Assembly: GCA_963580285.1 (NCBI GenBank)
Contig: OY757010.1
Location: 146,306,675-146,370,674 of the forward strand
DNA from: Lucinisca nassula
Lineage: Eukaryota; Mollusca; Bivalvia; Lucinida; Lucinidae
Length of the DNA: 64,000 nucleotides
Reading direction: 5' to 3'
Below are positions 42,613 to 53,317 of the stretch, piece by piece (the first letter of the stretch is position 1; each line of letters opens with the position of its first letter). Both the position numbers and the translations under genes were made by a program. Below the pieces are notes generated by a model, which made no database searches, was not told the DNA's origin, and saw nothing but the letters and a program-made list of their open reading frames with translations.

Positions 42613-44002
42613 ACTTTTTATGCCCTCGCCACGAAGGGGGAAATGGCATATAGTTTTGCCCATGTCCCTACGTACGTACGTACGTACGTCTGTACGTCAC
42701 ACTTTGTAGTATTATTCTGGTCTCCACATCACCTCCTAGAATATTTGATGCAGGACATTGGAACTTGCAACACACATTAGACATGCATTGAGCATATGCA
42801 TCAAGGGAAAAGGATTCTGATCTAGTCCCTTATTGCAGAATTATGCTTCTTTGAAAACTTAAACATTTTTGCAAATATGTGGTAAATGAGGTTAAATAGT
42901 ACTGCTTGTGTCTCCTCAACTCTTCTTACAGCGTTTGATGCAGGGCATTGAAACTGGCAACACAGTTAAGACATGCATTGAACATGTGCTAAAGGAAACA
43001 GGATTCAATTCCAGTCTCTAATTGCAGAATTATGACCCTTTGAACGACTTAGACATTTTAGCTATATGTGTAACGTAGAGGGTTAAATAGTACTGTTGGC
43101 GTCTCCGTAACTCCTACAGTGTTTGATGCAGGGCATTGAAACTTGCGACACAATTCAGACATGCATAGAACATCTGCATAAAGTCTCCCCAACTCCTACA
43201 GTGTTTGATGCAGGGCATTGAAACTTGCGACACAATTCAGACATGCATAGAACATGTGCATAAAGGAAACCGAATTCCGGTCCATCCCCTCATTGCAGAA
43301 GCGTGTCCCCTTGAAAGACTTCCTTTGGTGTCTTTTATGGGTGGAGTAAGTTAATTGTATCAATTCCTGATCTTTGTTTTACTTCTACTTTAAACATATT
43401 GGCCATATCTGTAGCATAGGATGGATGTTAAATAGTACTGTTTGTGTCTTCGCAACTCCTCCCACGGTATTTGATGCGGTACATTTAAACTTGCAACACT
43501 TTTCAGACATACATTGAACATGTGCATAAAGGATTCAGAATTCTGATCCAGCCCCTAATTGCAAAAGTATGCACCTATGAACGACTTAGACATTTTAGCC
43601 ATATGTGTAGCATAGGGGGTTAAATAATAATGTTCGTATCTCTGCAACTCCTCCTACAGCATTTGATGCAGGGCATTGAAGCTTTTAATACAGGTTCAGA
43701 CATGCATTGAACATGTGAATAAAGGAAATGAATTCCGGTCCATCCCCCATAGCAGAATTATGTTCTCTTGACAGACTTAAACATATTTGCCATATCTGTA
43801 GTATATGATGTTGTTCGCGTCTGTCTATCTATCGATACTGCGTCACCCTCATTACTGAATATTATGCGCAGTGTCTCCGCAACTCCTCCTGCAGTAATAC
43901 AGTTCAGACATGCACTGAACGTGTGCATAAAGGAAGCAGGATTCTGATTCAGCCCTTTATTGCAAAATCATGTCCCCTTGAACGACTTAAACGTTTTGGC
44001 CT
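42613..44002 (-). mobile_element. hairpin-ended tandem-repeat element H1, incomplete
   Basis: One end is ACTTTTTATGCCCTCGCC with GGCATATAGTTTTGCCC (a decayed hairpin), followed by a GTAC microsatellite at 42670-42690. The core has about seven units of 188-190 bp (GCGTTTGATGCAGGGCATTG, AGACATGCATTGAACATGTG, TTATTGCAGAATTATG). The opposite end (GGACACATGTCTAGT-like) is not found, so the element is truncated near 44002. By analogy with H3, its 5' to 3' direction is taken as minus. It is non-coding. Confidence 0.65.
43321..43390 (+). repeat. 70-bp repeat A 3' end inserted in H1 (A12)
   Basis: CCTTTGGTGTCTTTTATGGG through ATCAATTCCTGATCTTTG to TTTTACTTCTACTT. It splits an H1 core unit between TTGAAAGACTT and AAACATATTGGCC. 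Only the 3' terminus of repeat A is present. Confidence 0.75.
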
Positions 44003-45161
44003 TTTGTTTCTTGGTAAACTTTGCAGTTTCTAATGGTCGGGTATGAAACTCCCCGAACCTGATCCCGATTCGAAAAAACCCGATCCAGAGTTTCATTTTA
44101 GGCCTCCTTCAACCATAGGGAGCTGTATTGGACGTTTTTGCTGTAGTGAATAGGTTAGACTATTTGGGCCCCGTCAAGCGATTTTGGTACTTATCGCCTA
44201 TGCGAGCAGCGAAGGTTCAGGCGAGCCTGCGCATCCGCGCAGTCTCGCCAGAATCTTCGCTGCTCGCTCATACAAGGAGTGAATCAAGAGGAACCTTCAG
44301 ACAGAAAGCCATATCCCTGCCCCCTCTGAATGGCTGGGCATGCGCATTTAAAATTTGTCATGACGGAATGCTCGAAGACACAAATTCGCTTGGCGGGGCT
44401 CATTTCAAATCCTATATACCCATATTAAGAAATGTTTGGTGTGATTAGTGAATTTATCAGCAATTTTCCACTTTTAGTGGGTATGAAACACCCATCCGAG
44501 AATATGGCTTAACATCATAGTGTAGATTATATTTTCTTGTCCTTTTGGGATCATTGATTCCATTGTGGAATTTTTAAAATATCTGAGGGTCACTGATGAG
44601 GCCTAATTGGCCGAAACTAGCTAGTCTGGCCCAGAAAACATGTACACGCCATATTTTTACACTTTTGTGGTGTATTCCTTGCTTCCAAAGGATAACCCTT
44701 TTATAGAACATATTTAACCGTGACAATTGCTTCATAATTACGAAACTTTTATACGCTCTGGAAGATTGCATTAATAATTTATATTTAATGTGATAATTAG
44801 AAATAAAAAATCAACATTTGAATTTTTAAATTAAGCGGAATATTTTTCTTTTCATTTTTCCCCATTGTAGCTAAAAATGGTTCTTACTAATGTCCGGGAT
44901 GAAACCCTTCCCGATCTCGAGATTGTGGGTGGGGAGATAAAATTTGTAAAAAAAACAAAACAAAAAAAAAAACAAGACCCATTTTGATGAAAGATCGTTA
45001 AAATATTATTTCTTTTGCCCTTTTGGGGTTATTATATATTATGATTTGAACTTCAATGACGATCCCGGAAAGCAGATACAGCTGCTGGGCGGGGAGCTGC
45101 AGACTAGGACACACTTTCTGGGTGGGAAGCAAGCAAAGAAAAACATTCCGCTAATTTTTTA
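44003..45161. other. no gene; strong hairpin at 44202-44268 and an A-run
   Basis: GCGAGCAGCGAAG pairs with CTTCGCTGCTCGC, with further pairing of CAGGCGAGCCTGCGC-type blocks inside, giving a stem of nearly 30 bp. A 106-codon frame runs through it (44128-44448) but has no recognisable domain. An A-rich run lies at 44948-44975. The AACTAGCTAGT-type palindrome near 44615 is minor. Confidence 0.4.
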
Positions 45162-48081
45162 TTAGCTCACCTGACCGAAGGTCATGGTGAGCTTTTGTGA
45201 CCGTAAGATGTCCGGCGTCGTCGTGCGTCGTCCGTCGTCCGTCGTGCGTAAACTTTTTCTTGTGAACAAACTAGAGGCCACAGTTTTGGTCCAATCATCA
45301 TCAAACTTGCTCAGAATGATCATCATGACAATATCTCGGTCAAGTTCGAATATGGGTCATGTCGGGTGAAAAAGTAGGTCAGTAGGTCAAATCATAGAAA
45401 AACCTTGTGAACACTCTAGAGGGCACAGTTTTGGTCCAATCATCATCAAACTTGCTCAGAATGATCATTGTGACAATATTTTAGTGAAGTTTGAATATGG
45501 ATCATGTCGGCTTAAAAAGTAGGTCAGCGGGTCAAATCATAGAAAAACCTTGTGAACACCCTAGAGGCCACAATTTTGGTCCAATCATAATCAAACTTGC
45601 TCAGAATGATCATCATGACAATATCTTGGTCAAGTTCGAATATGGGTCATGTCCGGTCAAAAAGTAGGTCAGTAGGTCAAATCATAGAAAAACCTTGTGA
45701 ACACTCTGAAGGCCACTGTTTTGGTCCAATTATCATGAAACTTGCTCAGAATGACCATTGTGACAATATTTCAGTCCAGTTCGAATATGGGTCATATCGG
45801 GTTAAAAAGTAGGTCAGCGGGTCAAATAATATAAAAACCTTGTGAACACCCTAGGGGCCACAATTTTGGTCCAATCTTAATCAAACTTGCTCAGAATGAT
45901 CATCATGACAATATCTCGGTCAAGTTTGAATATGGGTCAAATGGTTCCGGTCCGTTGCACATCTAGGTCACAGGAGCCAAAAACAGATTTTTTTCACCAA
46001 AAACTTAAAAAATCTTCTTCTCTGAAACCACAAGGCCCAGGTCTTTGTTATTTGGTATGAAGCTTCATCTAGTGGACCCCTACCAAGATTGTTCAAATTA
46101 TAGTGCTGGGGCCAAAAATGCCCCCGCACGGGGGCCCTTTGGTTTTACATAGGCTTATATAGGGAAAATCTTTAAAAATCTTCTTCTCTGAAACCACAAG
46201 GCCCAGGACTTTGATATTTGGTATGAAGCTTCATCTAGTGGACCCCTACCAAGATTGTTCAAATTTGAGTGCTGGGACGAAAAATGCCCCCGCCACGGGG
46301 CCCTTTGGTTTTACATTGGCTTATATAGGGAAAATCTTTAAAAATCTTCTTCTCTGAAACCACAAGGCCCAGGTCTTTGATATTTGGTATGAAGCTTCAT
46401 CTAGTGGACCCCTACCAAGATTGTTCAAATTATAGTGCTGGGGCCAAAAATGCCCCCGCCCCAGGGCCCTTTGGTTTTACATAGGCTTATATAGGGAAAA
46501 TCTTCAAAAATCTTCTACTCTGAAACCACAAGGCCCAGGACTTTGATATTTGGTATGAAGCTTCATCTAGTGGACCCCTACCAAGATTGTTCAAATTATA
46601 GTGCTGGGACAAAAAATGCCCCCGCCACGGGGCCCTTTGGTTTTACATTGGCTTATATAGGGAAAATCTTTAAAAATCTTCTTCTCTGAAACCACAAGGC
46701 CCAGGTCTTTGATATTTGGTATGAAGCTTCATCTAGTTGACCCCTACCAAGATTGTTCAAATTACAGTGCTGGGGCCAAAAATGCCCCCGCCCCGGGGCC
46801 CTTTGGTTTTACATAGGCTTATATAGGGAAAATCTTAAAAAATCTTCTTCTCTGAAACCACAAGGCCCAGGTCTTTGATATTTGGTATGAAGCTTCATCT
46901 AGTGGACCCCTACCAAGATTGTTCAAATTTTAGTGCTGGGACAAAAAATGCCCCCGCCACGGGGCCCTTTGGTTTTACATGGGCTTATATAGGGAAAATC
47001 TTTAAAAATTTTCTTTTCTGAAACCACAAGGCCCAGGACTTTGATATTTGGTATGAAGCTTCATCTAGTGGACCCCTACCAAGATTGTTCAAATTTTAGT
47101 GCTGGGACAAAAATGCCCCCGCCACGGGGCCCTTTGCTTTTACATTGGCTTATATAGGGAAAATTTTTAAAAATCTTCCTCTCTGAAACCACAAGGCCCA
47201 GGTCTTATATATTTGGTATGAAGCTTCATCTAGTGGACCCCTACCAAGATTGTTCAAATTATAGTGCTGGGGCCAAAAATGCCCCCGCCACGGGGCCCTT
47301 TGGTTTTACATAGGCTTATATAGGGAAAATCTTTAAAAATTTTCTTCTCTAAAACCACAAGGCCCAGGACTTTGATATTTGGTATGAAGCTTCATCTAGT
47401 GGACCCCTACCAAGATTGTTCCAATTTTAGTGCTGGGGCCAAAAATGCCCCTGCCCCGGGGCCCTTTGGTTTTACATAGGCTTATATAGGGAAAATCTTT
47501 AAAAATCTTCTTCTCTGAAACCACAAGGCCCAGGACTTTGATATTTGGTATGAAGCTTCGTCTAGTGGACCCCTACCAAGATTGTTCAAATTATAGTGCT
47601 GGGACAAAAAATCCCCCCCTGCCACGGGGCCCTTTGGTTTTACATAGGCTTATATAGGGAAAATCTTTAAAAATCTTCTTCTCTGAAACCACAAGGCCCA
47701 GAACTTTGATATTTGGTATGAAGCTTCATCTAGTGGACCCCTACCAAGATTGTTCAAACTATAGTGCTGGGGCAAAAAATGCCCCTGTCCCGGGGCCCTT
47801 TGATTTTACATAGGCTTATATAGGCAAAATCTTTAAAAATCTTCTTCTCTGAAACCGCTAGGCCCAGGTCTTTGATATTTGATGTGTAGCTTCATCTAGT
47901 GGACCTTTGACAAGATTGTTCAAATTTTAGCCTTTGTTGATGTTTGGTATGAAGCTTCACCTTTAAGACCTCCCTCAACATTATGTACATTAAAGCCCTG
48001 GGGCCAATAATGGCCCTCTCTGGGGCCCACTTGTTACACTATGGATCAGGTGAGCGATCCAGGGCCATCATGGCCCTCTTG
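45162..48081 (-). mobile_element. pearl-like element P5, mosaic of two core-repeat families
   Basis: Read on the minus strand, it starts with CAAGAGGGCCATGATGGCCC (48081) and carries about a dozen 166-bp units identical in type to P4, down to the GGCTCCTGTGACCTAG block near 45970. It then changes abruptly, at about 45945, into four to five units of a different 145-146-bp repeat (CCTTGTGAACACTCTAGAGG, TTGGTCCAATCATCATCAAA). It ends with an ACG-type microsatellite (45210-45250) and a perfect hairpin (AGCTCACCTGACC against GGTCATGGTGAGCT, 45164-45193). It has no coding content. Confidence 0.8.
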
Positions 48082-48106
48082 TTATCTTAATGTTAAATTT
48101 GTATTT

Positions 48107-50175
48107 TTAGCTCGCCTTACGAAAGTAAAGGAGGAGCTATTGCCTTACCTCCGGACGTCCGTCGTCAGCGTCGGCGTCGTCGGCGTCCGCATTTGGTTAA
48201 AGTTTACCTGCAAGCTCTTATATGTGATGTTTTACAATTTATTTTGAATATATAATTAACAATTGGTGAAAAACAATATTTAACATTATCATTGTACTTC
48301 ATCTTCTCCTCTGAAGCCACTGGGCCGATTGAGCCCAAATTTTATCTGTAGCATCCTTGGGCTGGGGGATTGAAAGTTTGTGTTTTTATGAAAATCGGCT
48401 GTTTAGTTTGGTTGCTATGGCAACTTAGAGTTTCCATAGACTTATAATGGGGAAAGTTGAAAAATGGCATTTACTGCCAAGTCATTGTAGATATTTTGAC
48501 AAAACTTTTATAAAAATGTTTCTTGAGTAAACTTCTCTCAGCCATATGCTTTTATGCCAACCTGAGAGTCCCCCAGCTTGTGCCGGGGCCATGCCCCACC
48601 CCCACCACCTCATAAAAGGCCATATATCTCAGAAACCATTCAGATCCCGACACCTAAACCATATACTTGTTCCTATTGATAAGACACATTCAGTGACACC
48701 AACCTGTGGGTCCTCCGGGATGCGCCGAGACCATGCCCACCCCCTCCACTTTATAAAAGGTCCAATTTCCGGAAACCATTCACATCCCCACACCTGAACC
48801 ATATATACTCTTGTTCCTTATGATAAGACTCATTCAGTGACATCAAACTGGGGGACCCCGGGATGCGCCGGGGCCATGCCCCACCCCTCCATTTCATAAA
48901 AGGCCCAATATCTCGGAAACCTTACAGATCCCCACCCCTAAACCATATATATTCTTGCTCCTTATGATAAGACACATTCATTTACACCAAATTGGGGGTC
49001 TTTCGGGGTGCGCCGGAACCATGCCCCAACCCTTCACTTCACAAAAGGCCATATATCTCAGAAATTGTTCAGATCCACACCCTTAAACCATATATGTTCT
49101 TGTTCATTATGATAAGACACATTCAGTGACACCAACGTTGGGGTCCCCAGGGATGTGCTGGGGCCATGCCCCACCCCCTACATTTCATAATATCACAATA
49201 TCTCGGAAACCTTACAGATACCCACCCCTAAACTATACATATTCTTGTTCCTTATGATAATACACATTCATTGACACCAACCTGGGGGTCTCCCGGGGCC
49301 ATGCCCCACCCCTGCACTTCACAAAAGGCCTAATATCTCAGAAACAGTTCAGAGCCCTACCCCTAAACCATATATATTCATCTTCCTCATGATAAGACGC
49401 ATTCACTGACACCAGCTTGTGAGTCCCCGGGGCATGCCCGGGCCTTACGCCACCGCTTGACTTCATTAAAAGCCATATATCTCAGAAATAGTTCAGATCC
49501 CCACCCCTAAACCATATATATGCTTGTTCCTTATGATAAGACTCGTTCAGTCACACCAACTTGGGGGTCTCTTTGTGCTGAGGCAATGTGCCCCGCCCTT
49601 CCACTTCATAAAAGGCCATATATTTCAGAAACCATTCAAACTCCCACCCCATATTCATATATGTTCTTGTTCCTTATTAATAGCACACCTACTGTAGGGG
49701 TGTCCGCAGGGGCCAGTCCTCTCCTTTCCACTTCATGAAAGGGCCTCATATCTTGGAAAGCATTCAGATTCCCAACCCTAAACCATATATATACTTGGTC
49801 CTTATGATAAGACACATTTAGGGACAACAATCTTGGGCTTTCCTGGGATCGACAGGGCATGCTCCAACCCCTCCACTGTTTAAAAGGCCTTATATCTCCA
49901 GCCATGCAGATCCCTACTGCTAAACCATATATATTCTTGTTCTTTGTGATTAGACACATTTAGTGATACCAAGCAGGGCTTCATTGGGTCCATGCCACAT
50001 CCCCTCTACTTAATAAAAGCCTAATGTTTCATACTGAGTCTATATGGGTGCTCATTTTTGGATATGGGATATGGGGGTTTATTTGGCAGAATATAATGAT
50101 ATGTTAAAATACATGGCTGCAATTGGGCAGTGCCCACCTGAGCTCTGGTGAGCATAGTGGCCCATGAGCCTCTTG
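48107..50175 (-). mobile_element. pearl-like element P6, about 143-bp core repeat
   Basis: On the minus strand the head CAAGAGGCTCATGGGCC is followed by a GCTCACCAGAGCTCAGG variant. About nine to ten core units follow (plus strand: ACCATATATATTCTTGTTCC, TTATGATAAGACACATTCAG, GGGGCCATGCCCCACCC), spaced 140-145 bp. A non-repeated distal part has a GCGTCGGCGTC microsatellite (48160-48190), and the end is TTAGCTCGCC. Its core repeat also occurs inside H3. Confidence 0.72.
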
Positions 50176-50254
50176 TTTTGGCTTAATTTGCCCTTTTTAG
50201 ATGTTATGTGCTCTGTATTACCTCCCTTATTTCTCTATGTTAAAGTTTACCTGC

Positions 50255-50636
50255 AACCTCTGTGTAGTGTTTTGTTTGTTTGAGTTGAGGATTTGCGTCC
50301 CCGTCAATACTATTAAGGTCAATCTGGAGACGTTGCTTCCGATTTTGTGGGACTTTTACCCGACATTGAGATGAAATGACATCTCAAGCCCTACCACCCA
50401 TAGAAACCGCTAGCGTTTAAGGAGTTGTCCGATTAGCATCACTTTTCCTGGGCAGGCTTAGACCTCAGCTGTTTACCAGTACTCAAATACGGTCAGTTTC
50501 AGCTCTGCGCGGAAGCACCGTGCAGCCTAATCTATTTCTCCAGGCCCCGATGGGCGGGGGCGCTCTGTGTAGTGTAGTGGATAGAGCTTAGGACTCTGAA
50601 TCAAAGAGTTGTGGGTTCAAATCCCGGTGGGGAATC
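50255..50636 (+). pseudogene. tRNA-Gln(CTG)-like sequence split by the SINE
   Basis: Removing the SINE joins CCTCTGTGTAGTGT to AGTGGATAGAGC. GGACTCTGAATCAAA (loop CTCTGAA, anticodon CTG, Gln) and GTGGGTTCAAATCCCGG (box B, T-arm) follow. The anticodon stem is poor and the acceptor pairs weakly, so it was probably already a pseudogene or a SINE head before the insertion. A T-run follows at 50638-50650. Confidence 0.6.
50271..50562 (-). mobile_element. SINE-type element, inverted, 13-bp target duplication
   Basis: This full-length copy of the family at 9064-9364 is read on the minus strand from CCCCCGCCCATCGGGGCC to CAAACAAACAAA-type sequence. CTCTGTGTAGTGT occurs at 50258-50270 and 50563-50575. 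It lies in the 5' part of a tRNA-like sequence. Confidence 0.88.
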
Positions 50637-50654
50637 ATTTTTTTTTTCACTTTA

Positions 50655-51545
50655 AAAACACAGCGAGTTCGACTTTCAGGGTCCGGGGCTCACGGTCAAT
50701 GTCAGTGTAGCTATTTTTAGAAAAAAACTTTGTCATCGCTTCATTTATTGATGGATTTTAATATAACTTCACACAAATGTTGGGTATGATGATATCTTGA
50801 GCGATTTTGACTTTCAAGGTCCGGGGCTCAAGGTCAAGGACCGGTGCTCAAGGTCAAGGTCACTGTGGCTATTTTTAGAAAATATTTTCATCGCGCTAGC
50901 GCTTATATGCATTGCTGGATTTTATAACTTCCCTCAAAGGTTGGGTAAAATGGAATCTCAAGCGAGTTCAACATTTAGGGTCCGAGGCTCAAGGTCAATG
51001 TCACTGCGGCTATTTTAGAAAAAAACTTTGTCATGGCTCGAGTGCCTACATTATTGATGAATTTTAATATGACTTCACAAAAATGTTGGGTATGATGATA
51101 TTTCGAGCAAGTTCGATTTTCAGGGTCCGTGGCTGAAGGTCAGGGTCACTGTGGCTATATTTTCGAAAAACTTGTCCTTGTTCTTGCCCCTGCATTTATT
51201 GATGGATTTTAATATAACTTCACACACGTGTTGGGTATGATGATATCTCTAGCAAGTTGGAATTTCATGGTCCAGGGCTCAAGGTCAAGTCAGTGTGCCT
51301 ATTTTCAGAAAAACTTTGTCATCGCTCTAGCGCCTACATTTATTGATGGATTTTAATATAACGCAACAAATGTTGCATATGATAATATCTCGAGCGAGTT
51401 CGACTTTCAGGATCCTGGCCTCAAGGTCAATGTCACTGTAGCTATTATTAGAAAACTTTGTCATCGCATTTATGTTTGTATTTTTAAGTCACACAAACGT
51501 TGCATTTGATAATATCTCAAGCAAGTTCGACCTTCAGGGTCACTG
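50655..51545. repeat. tandem array of a 140-150-bp unit, without termini
   Basis: About six units carry GAGCGAGTTCGACTTTCAGG, GGCTCAAGGTCAAGGTCACT, GCTATTTTTAGAAAAACTTT and GATGGATTTTAATATAACTT. The unit is related to the cores of H2 and H3 but has its own variants (GGGTCCGGGGCTC, TGTTGGGTATGATGAT). No hairpin ends were found. Confidence 0.7.
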
Positions 51546-52260
51546 TGGCTTTTGTATTACAGGCTGTACATTTTTGGTTCCCTTTCATTTGTTGCAGTCT
51601 GTTTAGCTGTGTTATATAGTAAGAAAATGGCTTTTTGGCAGACCTGCAAAACTGGATTTTTTTTTTTTTTTTTTCAAATAAAAACTTTAAACATTTTTTT
51701 TTCTTCTAAGTTCACCAATGTGCTATTGAATTACTTCTCCGTGAACAAAGTGAACCGAGACCATATTAAGGAACTTTTTAGAAAAATGACTTGGAAGTGT
51801 TTTTGTTAGTGTTTCAGACCAAGACACTTAACCAAGTTACAAAAGTGTGATTGACAGCACCTTGATGGTGCATTGGATGTTGTTTGGTTCATTTCTTTTT
51901 CATATGGATGAGTCTTCTCACAATTCAACTTGGAATGGAATATATGAAATAAAAATAATATAAAAGAGAGTTTGTTTATTTTAAAATTGTATATTTATGA
52001 AAACTATGGGGCCATTATGTGTATTATTATCGATATGGTTATTTTGTTGGCACATGTCGGTATGCATACTTTATGTTTTTACCTTTATGGACACGTGCCG
52101 TAAATTAACAAACAGAACGATTATCGTATTATTCAAACCTCAGTCCTTATTGGGACACGTGCCAATCCCCATGTATAACATTGTGTCTCTTATGTGTGCC
52201 TTTAATTCTTTCTTTGTTTCTTGCTTTCGGTTTAGACAGTCTGATTTGTGTCTTCGCGGT
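51546..52260. other. no gene seen
   Basis: AT-rich with a T-run at 51657-51676. An open frame at 51997-52275 is hydrophobic but has no recognisable motif or start context. Confidence 0.3.
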
Positions 52261-52490
52261 GCACTGTATCTATGACTCGTGAAGTAGCCAGCGCTTCCTC
52301 ATGCCCCAGCGACCATGACTATATTGTGCGGCTGAGCATGTTGGGCACTGTAACTATGAATCGTGAAGTTAGTCCGGCAGAATTCAGGGAAATATTTGGT
52401 GTACCTCGATTTGGGGTGTATATGAAATATTTTGAAATATTTCCACATGCCTCCTTATGATCATGACCATACTGTGCGGCTGAGCGAGCT
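52261..52490. repeat. short diverged duplication
   Basis: GCACTGTATCTATGACTCGT at 52261 recurs as GCACTGTAACTATGAATCGT at 52346, and ATTGTGCGGCTGAGC near 52323 recurs as ACTGTGCGGCTGAGC near 52471. The second unit carries extra sequence. Confidence 0.5.
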
Positions 52491-52689
52491 GATCTGTGTA
52501 TTCTGGGCGAATTGTAGAAATTACTGGGACATTGCTTACTTATTTACTTTGTGTTTCAAGCGGTCCAATGTTCAAACGGCTTCCTCGGGACCCGGAAAAT
52601 GTTAATGCAAGAAAACCTGTTGGTGATTCCTGTAATAAAATTGAATCCTTTCTACTAAACTAATCAATTTCATAATGTATTCCATTAAT

Positions 52690-52936
52690 TAAATGGATGG
52701 CCCCCGCCCATACGGGCTTGAAGAAATATATGGGCCTCATGTTGCTTCCACGCAGAGCTGAATCTGGCTCGCACACACGAGTACTGGTAAAGCGCTTAGA
52801 GGATCTAAGCCTGCCCAGGCAAAGCAGTGCGAGTCGGACCGTCCATGCTTACAAACCCTATTTGTTTCATTGGGCGTCAGGGCTTGAGATGTCATTTCAT
52901 CTCAATGTCGGGTAAAAGTCCCACAAAATTTGAAGG
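52690..52936 (+). mobile_element. SINE-type element, 3'-truncated copy
   Basis: CCCCCGCCCATACGGGCTTG runs to GTAAAAGTCCCACAAAATTT, where the family sequence stops about 60 bp before its usual end. Confidence 0.75.
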
Positions 52937-53190
52937 AGCGATAAGTATATTTTTCAATGGACAAATGATGACAATAATCAAATTCAAATATTTTCGGAAA
53001 AAAAGAAGCACTTTAACCGATTTTGCAAGAAATTAAGAACTATTATCATTTTCCCGGCCTTGGCTTTTATACCGCTCGATTTCGGAATAACGATTATTAC
53101 GTGAAAAGTAAACAGTGTAGAGAGACTTAACAAATATGTTATTATTTGATATCCAGCTGACAACATAGAGGATATTTACAATTTTGGGGT

Positions 53191-53308
53191 GGATACCAAA
53201 ATTATTTCATCGAGTGTGTTGAAAACATCCAAATTTTCACGAGTGCGAAGCACGGGTGAAAATTGGGATGTTTTCAACAAACGAGATGGAATACTTTTGG
53301 TAACCGCC
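53191..53308. repeat. foldback element, about 118 bp
   Basis: TTGAAAACATCCAAATTTTC pairs with the complement of GTGAAAATTGGGATGTTTTC around GAGTGCGAAGCAC. The outer arms GGATACCAAAATTATTTCAT and GATGGAATACTTTTGGTAAC extend the stem to about 50 bp. No ORF is present. H2 begins about 10 bp further on. Confidence 0.75.
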
Positions 53309-53317
53309 GAAAAAAGG

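Noticed and set aside
44128..44448. 106-codon open frame across the 44.2-kb hairpin
   Set aside because: It passes through an inverted repeat and has no recognisable motif.
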